Source of the DNA: Opitutaceae bacterium
GTDB lineage: Bacteria > Verrucomicrobiota > Verrucomicrobiia > Opitutales > Opitutaceae
Assembly: GCA_027482185.1 (NCBI GenBank)
Contig: JAIXWF010000015.1
Coordinates: forward strand, 186,001 to 250,000
Direction of reading: 5' to 3'
DNA: 64,000 nt
The position numbers were made by a program, and so were the translations under genes. Position 1 is the first letter of the stretch; the number at the start of each line of letters is the position of its first letter. Below the pieces are notes generated by a model. That model had not been told where the DNA came from, ran no database searches, and was given only the letters and a program-made list of their open reading frames with translations. Positions 38,664 through 50,800 of this stretch are shown here, one piece after another.

Positions 38664-40279
38664 ACCGCCCGTCGTATCCGTTTTTCCGTTTCGTTGCCGC
38701 CGCGCTCGCCCTGCTCGCCGGTACCGCCGCGCTGCGCGCCCAGGTTGACGTACCGTATGCCCGGCTGGTCAATGCCGCCGCCGAACCGGGCAACTGGCTC
38801 ACCTACTCCGGCGCCTACAACGGCCACCGCCACTCGGCGCTGCGGGAATTGACGCCCGGCAACGTCGGCGAACTCAAAGCCAAGTGGGTCTACCAGGCCC
38901 GCGAAGCGGCGGGCAAACTCGAGTGTTCGCCGCTCGTCATCGACGGCATCCTCTACGTCACCGAACGCCCCAACATCGTCACCGCCATCGACGGCCGCAC
39001 CGGCCGCGCCCTCTGGACCTACCGGCGGCCGCTGCCGGCCGACGTCCAGGGCTGCTGCGGGCCCGTCAACCGCGGCCTCGCCGTCCTCGGCGACACACTC
39101 TACCTCGCCACCTACGACTGCCACCTCGTCGCGCTCGACGCGAACACGGGCCGCGAGCGCTGGGACATCGTCGTCGCCGACTACAAGACGGGCCACTCGA
39201 TGACCGGCGCGCCGTTGGCGGTGAAGGACAAGATCGTCGTCGGCATCGCCGGCGGCGAATACGGCATCCGCGGTTTCCTCGACGCCTACGATGCCGCGAC
39301 CGGCAAACGCGCGTGGCGTTTCTGGACCGTACCCGGCCCCGGCGAACCGGGCCACGCCACGTGGACCGGCGACAGCTGGAAGACCGGCGGCGCACCGACG
39401 TGGGTGACGGGCACCTTCGATCCCGCGTTGAACTTGCTCTACTGGGGCACGGGCAATCCCGGGCCCGATCTCGACGGCAGCGGCCGCGCCGGCGACAACC
39501 TTTATTCCTGCAGTTTGCTCGCGCTCGATCCCGACACCGGGACGTTGCGCTGGCATTTCCAGCACACGCCGCACGACCTGCACGACCGCGCGTCGAACCA
39601 GATCCCGGTGCTCGTCGACGCGGAGTTCCGCGGCCGGCCGCGCCGGCTCGTCGTGCAGGCGAACCGCAACGCGTTCTACTACGTGCTCGACCGCGAGACC
39701 GGCGAATTCCTGCTCGCCACGCCCTTCGCGCCGCAGACCTGGGCGCGTGGCCTCGATGCGAAGGGCCGGCCGATCGCCGATCCTGCGGCCGCCCCGAGCG
39801 CCGCGGGCACGGCGGTGCTGCCGGGCATGGGCGGGGCGACGAATTGGTTCAGCCCGACCTTCGATCCGGCCACGGGTTTGTTCTACGTGCAGGCAACGGT
39901 GAACAACGCGGACATCTTCTACCGCCTGCCGCAGCCCTACGTGCCGGGCGCGCCGTACCTTGGCGGCGATTTCCGCAACCCGCCCGGCAACGAACCGCAG
40001 AGCACCGTGAAGGCGCTCGATTTCCGCACTGGCGAACTGCGCTGGGAATTCCCGCTCAACACCGCGTCGATGGCGGGACTGATGTCGACGGCCGGCGGCT
40101 TGGTTTTCGGCGGCAGCCGCGAAGGTTGGTTTTTCGCCCTCGATTCCCGGAGCGGAGAACCAAAGTGGCGGTTCCAGACCGGCGGCTCGATCATGGCCAA
40201 CCCGGTGACCTTCGAAGTCGACGGCCGCCAGCACGTCGTGATCTGCGCGGCATCGGCGATTTTCGCGTTCGCACGCTAA
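38660..40279 (+). CDS. PQQ-dependent alcohol dehydrogenase-type quinoprotein
   Basis: 539 residues. Signal peptide, then an eight-bladed propeller with repeated Trp-docking motifs (ANTGRERWDI, DAATGKRAWRF, DPDTGTLRWHF, GELRWEFPLN). The vicinal cysteine pair GCCGP (132-133) near PQQ and the N-terminal NWLTYSGAYNGHRHSAL are hallmarks. The active-site segment is HDLHDRASNQIPVL: the catalytic Asp is likely Asp309, and the residue two positions on is Ala, as in calcium enzymes, instead of the second Asp of lanthanide enzymes. It is periplasmic and oxidises an alcohol or aldehyde of unknown identity. It lacks a fused haem domain; the coupled upstream cytochrome fills that role. Confidence 0.93.
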   Translation: MNRPSYPFFRFVAAALALLAGTAALRAQVDVPYARLVNAAAEPGNWLTYSGAYNGHRHSALRELTPGNVGELKAKWVYQAREAAGKLECSPLVIDGILYVTERPNIVTAIDGRTGRALWTYRRPLPADVQGCCGPVNRGLAVLGDTLYLATYDCHLVALDANTGRERWDIVVADYKTGHSMTGAPLAVKDKIVVGIAGGEYGIRGFLDAYDAATGKRAWRFWTVPGPGEPGHATWTGDSWKTGGAPTWVTGTFDPALNLLYWGTGNPGPDLDGSGRAGDNLYSCSLLALDPDTGTLRWHFQHTPHDLHDRASNQIPVLVDAEFRGRPRRLVVQANRNAFYYVLDRETGEFLLATPFAPQTWARGLDAKGRPIADPAAAPSAAGTAVLPGMGGATNWFSPTFDPATGLFYVQATVNNADIFYRLPQPYVPGAPYLGGDFRNPPGNEPQSTVKALDFRTGELRWEFPLNTASMAGLMSTAGGLVFGGSREGWFFALDSRSGEPKWRFQTGGSIMANPVTFEVDGRQHVVICAASAIFAFAR

Positions 40280-40287
40280 GGCGCAGT

Positions 40288-40421
40288 GCGCGTTGCGCGG
40301 CAACGCGCGGACTCAAGTTGAAAGGTGAAAGTTGAAAGATCGAGCGGCCGATTTTTCGGCCCGGGCTTGGATGCGCCGAGCCACCTCCGGCTTTCAACCC
40401 TGACGCTTTCAACCTTCAACC
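40288..40421. repeat. period-7 repeat block between convergent PQQ dehydrogenase and response regulator
   Basis: Starts with an 8-bp hairpin (GCGCGTTG/CAACGCGC, 40288-40308) that follows the PQQ gene stop. Then come heptads AAGTTGAAAGGTGAAAGTTG (from 40315) and, at 40391-40421, the complementary CTTTCAACC-type run. The spacer carries a GC-rich stretch. No gene lies in the 166-base gap. Confidence 0.8.
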
Positions 40422-40445
40422 GTGCGCCGCACCCTCGGCGCGCCC

Positions 40446-41702
40446 TCAGCCGATTTTCGAAACGTCGATGCCGAGCACCTTGGCGGCGGCGGCTTTGTCG
40501 TCGCGGCAGGCGTGGAGCACGAGGTCGATGTACTGCTTTTCCTGGCCGGCCATGTACTCGGCCAGCGACGGCCAATGTTTCAATTCGCGCAGGCGCAGCG
40601 GCAATTGCTGCGACGTCACCACGCGCGACTCCGTCGTGCCCGCGATCTTGGTCACGACCTGCACGAGTTCGATCAAGTTGCCCGGCCAATGGTAGGCCTG
40701 GAGCACGGCCATGGCGTCGTCGGTGAACTCGATCAGGTTCGCGTCGAAGAGCGGATTCGCGGCCTGGCTGGAGTAGTTTTTCACCAGCAGCGGGATGTCC
40801 TCGCGGCGTTCGCGCAGGGGCGGCATCTGCACCGGCAACGAGGCGACGCGGTAGAACAGTTCGTCGTGGAACTTGCCCTCGTCGACCAGGCGCTCGAGGT
40901 CCTCGCTCGTCGTGCAGACGAGGCGGAAGCCGTGCGCGGTGTTGCGCAGCACGCTGACGAGTTCCTTCTGCATCGGCTCGCCGAGGCACTGCAGGTGCTG
41001 GAGGAACAGCGTGCCGTTCTTGGCCTGCTTGACCCAGGCCCCGCCCTCGCCGTTTTCGCCGAGCAGGCCGGCGCGGAAATTGGCCTCGGAGCTGAGCGAG
41101 CAGTCGATGCGCACGAGGGCCGAGTCCGGCGTGCCGCTGGCGCCGTGGAGAATCTCGGCCACGGCGCTCTTGCCGGTGCCGTTCTCGCCGATCAGCAGCA
41201 CGGGCGTGCGGACGGTGGCGAGTTTCTTCACCTGGGCGATGAGCTTGGTGATCTTCGGGCTCTTGCCGATGAGGCGCGTGTCGATGTCGGCCGACTTGGC
41301 CGCGGGCACCATGCCGGCGCCGACGCGTTCGGCCTGGAACTTCCGGAATTCCAACCCGCGCCGCAGCGTCGCGATCAGTTCGTCGACGCGGAACGGTTTC
41401 TGGAGATAATCGAAGGCGCCGTACTTCAGGGCCTGCACCGCGCTCTCGGTGGAGGCGTAGGCGGTCATGATGACGACGACGCAGTTGGGGTCGTACAGCT
41501 TCAGCTGTTTCAGCAGCGTGATGCCGTCCATCGGCTTCATGTCGATGTCGGCCAGGACGAGGTCGAACTTCTCGGCCTTGTAGCGGACCAGGGCCTTCTC
41601 GCCGTCCGTCGCGAACGACGTCGCGAAACCCGTCGGCTGGATCACAGCCTCCAGCATCTCGTGGATGGAGACGAGGTCGTCGACGATGAGGACGGAAGGC
41701 AT
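40446..41702 (-). CDS. response regulator with degenerate NtrC-like AAA+ domain
   Basis: 418 residues. The receiver domain (1-120) has acidic pocket residues DD (8-9), phosphoacceptor Asp52 in LVLADIDMKPMDG, and the YLQKPF lysine. A sigma54-activator-like AAA+ domain follows, with an intact Walker A (GENGTGKS, 172-179). The Walker B position reads GTLFLQHL instead of GTLFLDEI, and the GAFTGA sigma54-contact loop is absent (LLGENGEGGAWVKQA). The arginine-finger region (HDELFYRVASLPVQMPPLRE) is kept. The C-terminus has a Fis-like helix (AAAAKVLGIDVSKIG). It probably cannot remodel sigma54 polymerase in the standard way. The next gene upstream on the same strand encodes a GspF/PilC protein. Confidence 0.88.
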   Translation of the reverse strand: MPSVLIVDDLVSIHEMLEAVIQPTGFATSFATDGEKALVRYKAEKFDLVLADIDMKPMDGITLLKQLKLYDPNCVVVIMTAYASTESAVQALKYGAFDYLQKPFRVDELIATLRRGLEFRKFQAERVGAGMVPAAKSADIDTRLIGKSPKITKLIAQVKKLATVRTPVLLIGENGTGKSAVAEILHGASGTPDSALVRIDCSLSSEANFRAGLLGENGEGGAWVKQAKNGTLFLQHLQCLGEPMQKELVSVLRNTAHGFRLVCTTSEDLERLVDEGKFHDELFYRVASLPVQMPPLRERREDIPLLVKNYSSQAANPLFDANLIEFTDDAMAVLQAYHWPGNLIELVQVVTKIAGTTESRVVTSQQLPLRLRELKHWPSLAEYMAGQEKQYIDLVLHACRDDKAAAAKVLGIDVSKIG

Positions 41703-41775
41703 GGGGCGGAAAAACGGAGCCGGCGACGTTCCGGAACGGAGGGCGCGATGTCAAACCGCCCGCGCCGCGGCCGGC

Positions 41776-42954
41776 TTACTGCATGCCGCCCGCAACCGCA
41801 CCCAGCTGGAAGATCGGGAGGAACATCGCCATGACGATGCCGCCGACGACGACGCCGAGGAAGACGATGAGCATCGGCTCGATCAGGGAGGTGAGCGCGG
41901 CGACGGTCGCCTCGCACTCCACGTCGTAGAAATCGGCGATCTTGTTCATCATGCCGTCGACGTTGCCGGTGGACTCGCCGGCCTTGACCATGTGCTTCAT
42001 CATCGGCGGGAAGAACGGATTGGAAGCGAGGATCTCGGAGACCTGGCCGCCTTGGCTGACGTGCTTGGCGATTTCCTCGCAGGCATCCTCGATCTGCACC
42101 TTGCCGGAGGCGGCCGACACGATCTCGAGGGTGCGCAGAATCGGCACGCCGGAGCGGATGAGCGTCGCGTAAGTGCGGCAGAAACGGGAAAGGGCGATCT
42201 TGTGGATCAAATTGCCGAAGATCGGCGCGCGAACGAGGAAGTGGTCCTTGGTGCGGCGGCCGTTGGGCGTGGCGGTGAATTTGCCGAGGCCCCACCAGGC
42301 GGCGTAGCAGCCGAGGGCGATCGCCCACCAGTAGGCCTTCAGGAAATCGGAAAGATCGATCAGGAACTGCGTGGGCGCGGGCAGCTTGGCACCGAAGTCG
42401 GCGAACATCGCGGCGAACACCGGGATGACGAAGATCAGCAGCACGTTGACGAGCGCGACGGCCAGGCCGATGACCGCGATCGGGTAGGTCATGGCCGACT
42501 TCACCTTCTTGGTCAGCTTGACGGTCGATTCGAAGTAGCCGGCGACCTTGCCCAAAATTTCCGCGAGACCGCCGGACGCTTCACCGGCCTCGACCATGGA
42601 CACGAAGAGGGTGTTGAACGCGTTCGGGAACTTGCGGACCGAGGAGGAAAACGAGTTGCCTTGGGAGATGTCGGCGCGGACGTCGCGGATCACGATCCGG
42701 AAACAGGGATCTTCCGTCTGGTCCTGCAGGGCCTCAAGGCATTGCACGAGGGGCAGACCGGCGGTGAGGAGCGAGGCGAGCTGCTGGGTGAACATCGCCA
42801 GTTCGCCCATCGGCAGCTTGTAGGTCTTGGCCTTCTTCTCGAGGGCCTTCTGCTTCGCGAGGGCCTGGGCTGCCATGACTCCGCCGGACTTTTTCTGGGG
42901 CGCCGAACGGTTGGATTGGGCCGCGCCGGAAGCGCTCGGAGTAAGCAGTGCCAT
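41776..42954 (-). CDS. type II secretion / type IV pilus inner-membrane platform protein (GspF/PilC)
   Basis: 392 residues with two T2SSF domains (FTQQLASLLTAGLPLVQCLE and FCRTYATLIRSGVPILRTLE), each followed by the conserved ISQGNSF / VSQGGQV and MVEAGEASGGL / MVKAGESTGNVD segments, and three membrane helices including a C-terminal one (PMLIVFLGVVVGGIVMAMFL). It is the inner-membrane core that links the assembly ATPase to pseudopilin movement. No ATPase or secretin gene is adjacent. A pseudopilin is encoded at 62935 and a response regulator immediately downstream. Confidence 0.94.
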   Translation of the reverse strand: MALLTPSASGAAQSNRSAPQKKSGGVMAAQALAKQKALEKKAKTYKLPMGELAMFTQQLASLLTAGLPLVQCLEALQDQTEDPCFRIVIRDVRADISQGNSFSSSVRKFPNAFNTLFVSMVEAGEASGGLAEILGKVAGYFESTVKLTKKVKSAMTYPIAVIGLAVALVNVLLIFVIPVFAAMFADFGAKLPAPTQFLIDLSDFLKAYWWAIALGCYAAWWGLGKFTATPNGRRTKDHFLVRAPIFGNLIHKIALSRFCRTYATLIRSGVPILRTLEIVSAASGKVQIEDACEEIAKHVSQGGQVSEILASNPFFPPMMKHMVKAGESTGNVDGMMNKIADFYDVECEATVAALTSLIEPMLIVFLGVVVGGIVMAMFLPIFQLGAVAGGMQ

Positions 42955-43043
42955 GGTGCGTGTTTAAAATGCAGCCTATCGGCACCCGCAATCCCGATTT
43001 AAGGCAGGTTCCCGTAAAAAAGGGATGACTCCCTCCCCTGCCA

Positions 43044-44519
43044 TCACGGCCCGGCGGCCCGGATCCGGGCCAGCTCCGCCGCCATCCGCGCCGCGCGTTC
43101 CGGCTCGGCGGCCAGGAGGTTTTTCTCCTCCCGCGGATCGCGCCCGAGATGGAAGAGCTGCGCGGGTTGCTGCTTCGCATCGAGTTGCAGCTTCCACGGC
43201 CCCTGCCGCAGGGCGAAGTGCCCGGCCCCGGAATGCAGCACCACGGGCGGACGCGCCGCGGCGTCCATTTCCGTTCCGCGCAAGGCCGGCAGCACGCTGA
43301 AACTGTCGGGGCCCGCGCCGGCCGGCAATTTCGCCCCGGCCAAGTCCGCGAAGCTCGCCAGCAGATCCGTCAAAACCACGAGAGAATCGTTGGTCCGGCC
43401 CGCCGGCGCCCGCCCCGGCCAACGCACGAGAAACGGCACGCGGTGCCCGCCTTCGAACAAACCACCCTTGGAACCGCGCAGGTCGCCGTTGGACTTGTGG
43501 CCGAAGTCGTCGCCTTCGTCGCTTTTCGGCACCGCGCCGTTGTCGCTCGTCACGATGATCAGGGTGTTGTCGGCGACACCCATTTCCTCGAGTTTCGCGA
43601 GCACGCGGCCGACGCTCCAGTCGAACTCCCACACCATGTCGCCGCGCACGCCGGCCTGGCTCTTGCCCCGCGCGAAGTCCGGCGGCGTGCAGTTCCGGTG
43701 CGGAGCCTGCGACGCGTAGTACATGAAGAACGGCCGCGGCCCCCGCGCGTGGGCCGCGATGAAGGCCTCCGCCTGTGCCGTCAGCGTCGGCCCGACGGCG
43801 TCGTCGCGCCACCCCTCCGCCATCCAGCCTTCGTGCACCTCGAGGCCCGAGGTCCCGGGTTGCGTCGGTGCCGCCGCCTCCCGCCACACCGTCGGCTTCC
43901 CGACCGTGCGGTCGTCCGCGATGAACACGTGCGGCTCGAGATTGATGCCGCCGGGCAACAGGAACGCCGTGTCGAAGCCCAACGCGAGCGGCCCGCCCCG
44001 GATGGGTTGCGTGAAGTCGACGTCGCGCGTGCCGCCGCGACCGCTCTGGTGGTGCGTCTTGCCGCGGACGAAGCCGCCGCCGGGCTTGGCGAAGTTCAAA
44101 CCGAGGTGCCACTTGCCGATCGCCGCCGTGCGGTAGCCGGCCCGCTGCAGCGTGCGCGCCACCGTTTCGCGCGTCGGCTCGATCAGCGGTTCTTCATACT
44201 CCGTCCAGAGCACCATGTTCTGCAGGCGCGTCCGCCACGAATACCGTCCCGTCAAGAAGCCGTACCGCGTCGGCGTGCACACCGCCGCCGGCGAATGCGC
44301 ATCGGTGAAACGCAATCCCTCCGCGGCCAGCCGGTCCAAATTCGGCGTCGGGACCTTCGAAGCCGGGTTGTAACAACGCAGGTCGCCGTAGCCGAGATCG
44401 TCGGCGAGGATGACGATGATGTTGGGCAAACGCGACGCCGGCGCCGCCCTCGCCGCGACGAGCAACAAAAGCGCAAACGGCAACCAACGGACAACACGGC
44501 GGGCTACGGGAGTGGTCAT
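43044..44519 (-). CDS. exported arylsulfatase-type sulfatase (cysteine type)
   Basis: 491 residues. A hydrophobic signal (MTTPVARRVVRWLPFALLLL) is followed by the sulfatase fold: metal-binding ILADDLGYGD (37-46), formylglycine site CTPTR (Cys81) within AVCTPTRYGFLTGR, and IGKWHLGLN. The later VTSDNGAVPKSDEGDDFGHK supplies the DN metal ligands. The cysteine must be converted to formylglycine by a maturase encoded elsewhere. It removes sulfate esters from carbohydrates. It follows the beta-helix gene by 32 bases in the TonB receptor-led operon. Confidence 0.94.
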   Translation of the reverse strand: MTTPVARRVVRWLPFALLLLVAARAAPASRLPNIIVILADDLGYGDLRCYNPASKVPTPNLDRLAAEGLRFTDAHSPAAVCTPTRYGFLTGRYSWRTRLQNMVLWTEYEEPLIEPTRETVARTLQRAGYRTAAIGKWHLGLNFAKPGGGFVRGKTHHQSGRGGTRDVDFTQPIRGGPLALGFDTAFLLPGGINLEPHVFIADDRTVGKPTVWREAAAPTQPGTSGLEVHEGWMAEGWRDDAVGPTLTAQAEAFIAAHARGPRPFFMYYASQAPHRNCTPPDFARGKSQAGVRGDMVWEFDWSVGRVLAKLEEMGVADNTLIIVTSDNGAVPKSDEGDDFGHKSNGDLRGSKGGLFEGGHRVPFLVRWPGRAPAGRTNDSLVVLTDLLASFADLAGAKLPAGAGPDSFSVLPALRGTEMDAAARPPVVLHSGAGHFALRQGPWKLQLDAKQQPAQLFHLGRDPREEKNLLAAEPERAARMAAELARIRAAGP

Positions 44520-44551
44520 ACGGCGGGGAGGCAAAATCGGGAACGGGACGG

Positions 44552-46194
44552 CTACGGCAATTCGAACGCGCCGAGGTCGGGCGCGCCGGCAATCGGGCGG
44601 CCGAGAATATCCTGCGCCACCGCCAGGCCCACGGTGAGGCCGATCGGATCGCCCGGGAGCGGCGCGACGGGCAGCCCGCGATCTTTGATGAGGGCGGCGT
44701 TGGCAGGAAGGTAATCGGCGAGCTCGAGTCCGCCGGGCCGCGCAAACCCGGGATCGCCCAGCAACGGTGCACGATCGGCGATGCCCACCGCGGCCGGCCA
44801 ATTGTCGGCGCGGAGGAAAAGATTGTTTTCGAAAACCACGCGCGGGAGCGGCCCGTCCGCCGCGCGGTCGGCGCCGAACTGGTCGCCCTTCACCATTTGG
44901 CTGCGGCCCCGCAGATGGAAAATATTGTTCGCGATCAACACACCCTCGGCCGTGGGGGCGACGGCCATTTTGGCGACGATGTTCTCGGACACATAGATCG
45001 TGTTGTGGTAGAAGTAGGTGTTGAAGGGACCGCGGCGCGGGCCCGAGCCGACGTAGCCGCTCAACCAAAACGTCTTCCCTTCCTGGAACGCCCCGCCCTG
45101 CCCTTTCACGCGGTGGCCGTCGTCGACGCTCACGTTGTAACGGTAGGCGCAGTTGCGGTTGTTGCCGAGGACCTCGCAGAAACCGCCCGCGTTGCGGGCG
45201 CTGAGGTTGTACTGCACGACGATGTTGCGGCAGTGGTAGTCGATGTGCACGCCGGCGGAATCGCCGGGGCCGTTCGCGTTGAGGAAACGGCTGTGCTCGA
45301 TCACCACGTCGCTCGTGCCCCAGGTCCAGAGTCCGCTGCCGCGGCCCCAATTCCTGGAATCGCGCGTGCTGCCGGAGCGGTCGACGTGCAGCGCGCGGAA
45401 GCGACCGCCGCGCACGCCGGACATCTGCACGCCGGGACCGCCCGCGTGCAGAACGCGCACGCGCTCGACGCGCACGTTGCGGATGCCGTCGGTCGGCGCG
45501 GTGAATTTGAGGCCGGTGTGGTCGACGTTCTCGATGTGGCAATCGGCGACGGAGACGTCGGTCATTTGGACGCCGGCACCTTTGACGAGGAAACGGATGC
45601 CCCAGCCATAGCGGCCGGTGCCGTTGGCGGTCTTCACGTCCGCGGCGGGACGCACGTAACCGCGTTCCTCGAACGACACCTCGCGCACATGCAGCCGGCT
45701 GAGTTGGAAATCGGCATAGCTTCCCAGCGCATCGGCCTCGATGAGGACGCCGCAGCGCAGATCCGTCTTCGGCGGTTGGTCGGGGCGGAGCCCGCCGCCA
45801 TCGGCCGTGAGCACGAGATCGGCCACGCGCACATGGCGGCTGTTTTTCAAATGCACCGCCGCCACGCAGCCGCGCGCGTCGATCGTGGCGCGGGCCTCCG
45901 CCGCCGCGCCGGCGGGGACATAGCTCGAAAATACAATCGGCGCCTCGGCCGTGCCGGCGAGACCGGTGAACGCCAGTTGGCCGGCAAAGGTTTGCCCGCC
46001 CGCCAGCAACACGCGGTCGCCGGCCTGGAGGCGCAGCGCGTTGACCTTTTCGAGCGACTGCCACGGGGCCGCGGGCGAGGTGCCGGCATGCGTGTCGTCG
46101 CCGGCCGACGGATGGACGTAGTAGGTCGCCGCCTGCAACGCCGCGGCGAGCCAACCGCACCAGATGGCGGCCCACACCGCGCGGGCGGCCCGCT

Positions 46195-46198
<4 letters not shown>
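44552..46198 (-). CDS. secreted right-handed parallel beta-helix protein (putative polysaccharide lyase-like)
   Basis: 548 residues from ATG 46198 (signal MKRAARAVWAAIWCGWLAAA), overlapping the sulfatase stop by 4 bases. After AATYYVHPSAGDDTHAGTSP, a start common in beta-helix proteins, there are many coil-type strands: VHLKNSRHVRVADLVLTADG, FQLSRLHVREVSFEERG, DSAGVHIDYHCRNIVVQYNL and VVFENNLFLRADNWP. The Asn ladder typical of right-handed helices is evident. This is the fold of polysaccharide lyases and some glycosidases, but no catalytic residue can be assigned. The C-terminal DILGRPIAGAPDLGAFEL is the common end of such proteins. Probably periplasmic or secreted. Confidence 0.82.
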
Positions 46199-47784
<1,586 letters not shown>

Positions 47785-47808
47785 AAGCGGAGATGAAGCG
47801 ACCCGGGC

Positions 47809-50800
47809 TCAGAACGTGAACGTGCTCGCGAGCGTCCAGCGCGTTTCGTTGGGGATGCGGATGACGGCGAGGGAACCGTCGGGGTTGGCCGTGACGGGGA
47901 TGTCGTCGCCGTTGCCCCAGGCGTTGCGCACGTTGAGCTGCAGGCGCCAATCGACGTTTTTGAAGATCTTGCGGCGGTAGGTTACCCAGAAGTCGCCGGC
48001 CAATTCCTCTTTGCCGAAGAACGGATTCGCGAGGTCGGGAAACTGCGTCTGCATCACGGGATCGTTGTCCGCGATCTGGCTCGTGCTCGTGTAGAGTTTG
48101 TTGGTGGCGACGATCTTTTCCTTCAGCGCCTGGCCGGTGAGGAACGGCGAGCCGATCGCGATCTTGTCCTGCCAACGCACCGATGTGCCGGCGCTCATGG
48201 CCTTGAGAATCGGATTTTCGAAGCCGCGGAAATCGTAGGTCGTGGTGAAGTTCGCGCGCCACTTGCGTTGCTCGGGGGAGACGGCGCCGTCGCGGGCCAG
48301 CGTGGCCGCGAGGGAATTGCCGACGTTGCTCGCGAAGCGCGTGGCCGCGGTCTGCCGTTCCGGCAACGCGGGGCCCTGGTCGATGCCGAGCAAATTGAAT
48401 TTCACGAGATTGGCGTAGACGGCGTCGGCGACCTGCTTCGTGAGCTGCGCGGAACCGCTGACGACGGTTTCCTGTTTCGCGACGTTGAAGGACACGCGCC
48501 AGTGTCGGGTGATATTGCCGACGAGCTCGGCCTCGAGGCCGCGGGCGTCGAGGTCGCTGGTGTCGGTGAGGCCGGCGATGCCGTCGGAGAGGACGGCGGT
48601 GCCGGTGGCGTTGAGGCGCATGTTCTTCAACGTGCGCGTGGGCTCGGGCAGCAGCTGGAAGAGCGCGGCGTAGAGCTGCTGGTAGGACGAATAGCCGGCG
48701 GCGACGACGCCGGGGATGGTGTTGAACGCGATGCCCTGGGTCTGGGCGGTGACGTAGCGGTCGACCATGAAGCTCGGGTAATTGTAGATACCGGTGGTCG
48801 CGCCCTGGGCGTTGTTGCTGCTGTTGGTCTGGACGGTATGGAATTGGTTCACGCGCAGCGAAACGCGGCGGTCGAGGAACTCGGCGAGCACGCCGTATTC
48901 GCGCGTGGTACCGGCGGGCGCGGCGATGATCTGGCCGTTGAGATTGGTCCGGACGTTGACGGGATTGAAGTTGCCGGAGGCGTTGTAGAAACCGCCGAGT
49001 TCCATCCCGAGCGGGAGCCGTTTCGTAAACGTCCGCGGCAGGCGGGCGACGGTGCTCCAGGTGAAATTGCGGCCGCGTTCGTCGAGGTTGGGCCGGGAGT
49101 CGAAACGGAGATTCGCGTTGTTGAGGGAGTCGTCGGGATTGCGCGTGTTGCCGATGGAGGAATACGTGCGCAGGTGGTCCCAGCGCCAGCCGACCACGCT
49201 GACGAGGGTGTTGCGGAAGAAGTCGCTCTTGAGGCTGAAGGATTGGGAACCGACGAGCTGGCGGCTCTTCGAATTGCCGTTGAGGAATCGGGAAACGCCC
49301 ATCGGCTCCGTGACCATGCGTTTGCCGGTGAAGTCGAAGAAACTGACGTTGTAGGTATCGCCGCTGCGCGGCAGGCGCGCGTCGACGACATTGGTGACGC
49401 GGACGTCGTTGATCGTGGCGGCATTGAGCACCGAGGGCCCGAGGTACTGGACCACGATGGGCGTGGTGCGGAAGTTGCCGCTGTTGGTGGCCTGGAACAC
49501 GTCGGTGTTGAGATTGCGCGTCGAGCTCGTCCAACCCGTGGCGTAGTTGAAAGTGGCGGCGTCGCTGCGGTGCTGCGTGTGCAGGCCGGTGAAGATGTGG
49601 TTGCCGAGCGGGAGACCGAAGAGTTTCCGCCCGCGGTCCTCGAGATCGAGGCGGTAGAACGCGGTGGCGCGGAAGGCCTCGCGCAGGCCCTGCTGCGTGC
49701 GGTCGGTGATGCCCTGCTGGCTGACGAAGGGCCGGCCGACGTTGGGGTTGGGCTGGTCGTTGGAAAGGTACTGCGCGACATCGATCGCGACGCCGCCGCC
49801 GGGGGCGCCGCCGCCGTTGTCGCCGAAGGAAAACGGCAGCTGCCGCGTGGACTTGGTGCGTTGCTGGTCGTAGGCAATCTCGAGGCCGCCGCGGCCGCCG
49901 AAGAGCTCCTGCGTGAAGGCGAGGTTGCCGACCTGGAAGACCTGGTCGATGTGGTTCAGGCCGCCGCTGAGGAGCCGCTCGCGGTAGTCGAAGATCGCGC
50001 GGTTCTGCAGGGTCGTGGCCACGAAGCCGGTCGGCACGACGCTGCCGCTGTAGAACGTGTCGATCGCCTCGCGGCCGTTGGGATTCTGCGCGTAGCGGAT
50101 GCGGCCCATGATGCCGGCGATGCCGGCGAGGGCGGGATTGTTGGAACTGGCGTAGCCCGGCGCGGCCTGGCCCGGCGTGTCGAAGACGACGGGAATCTGG
50201 ATGAAGTACGGCACGCCGATTCCGGGATTGGCGGCGACGATGGCCGCCGAGCTCTGGCGGTTGTCGACGGTGACGCGCGGGCGATAGGAATACGTGGGCG
50301 AACCGACGACGAGCCGCGGGTTCACCGCGGTGCCGGGCAGCGCGGCGATCGCGGGATTCGGCGGCTGGAAGAAATTCAGCATCGAGTTCACCGGCGGGAT
50401 CACGTTGACCGGATTGGATTGGCTGTCGCCGAGTTCGCCGGTGGCGCGGACCGTGGACTTGCCGAGCCACGTCGACTTTTTCCCGTCGCGCAGCACGACC
50501 GTGAGGGCGCCGAAGATCCGGCGCTTCCGGTCGAAGGCGGGTTCCTGTTGGTAATTGTTCTGTTCGTTGACGGAGGCGATGCGCAGCGCGATGCGGCCCT
50601 TCTCGAGCACGCGGTTGAGATCGAGGGTGGCGCGGTACGATTCCATCGAGCCGAAACGCGTGCCGATCTCGGTGCGGTTGCGCTGCAGCTGGGGCTGCAC
50701 CGTCGAGCCCTCGATCACGCCGGCGGGATTGCCGATGCCGAAGAGCAGCGAGTTCGGGCCGCGGCTGATCGTGACGCCGGAGGAATTGTAGGCGTCGAAG

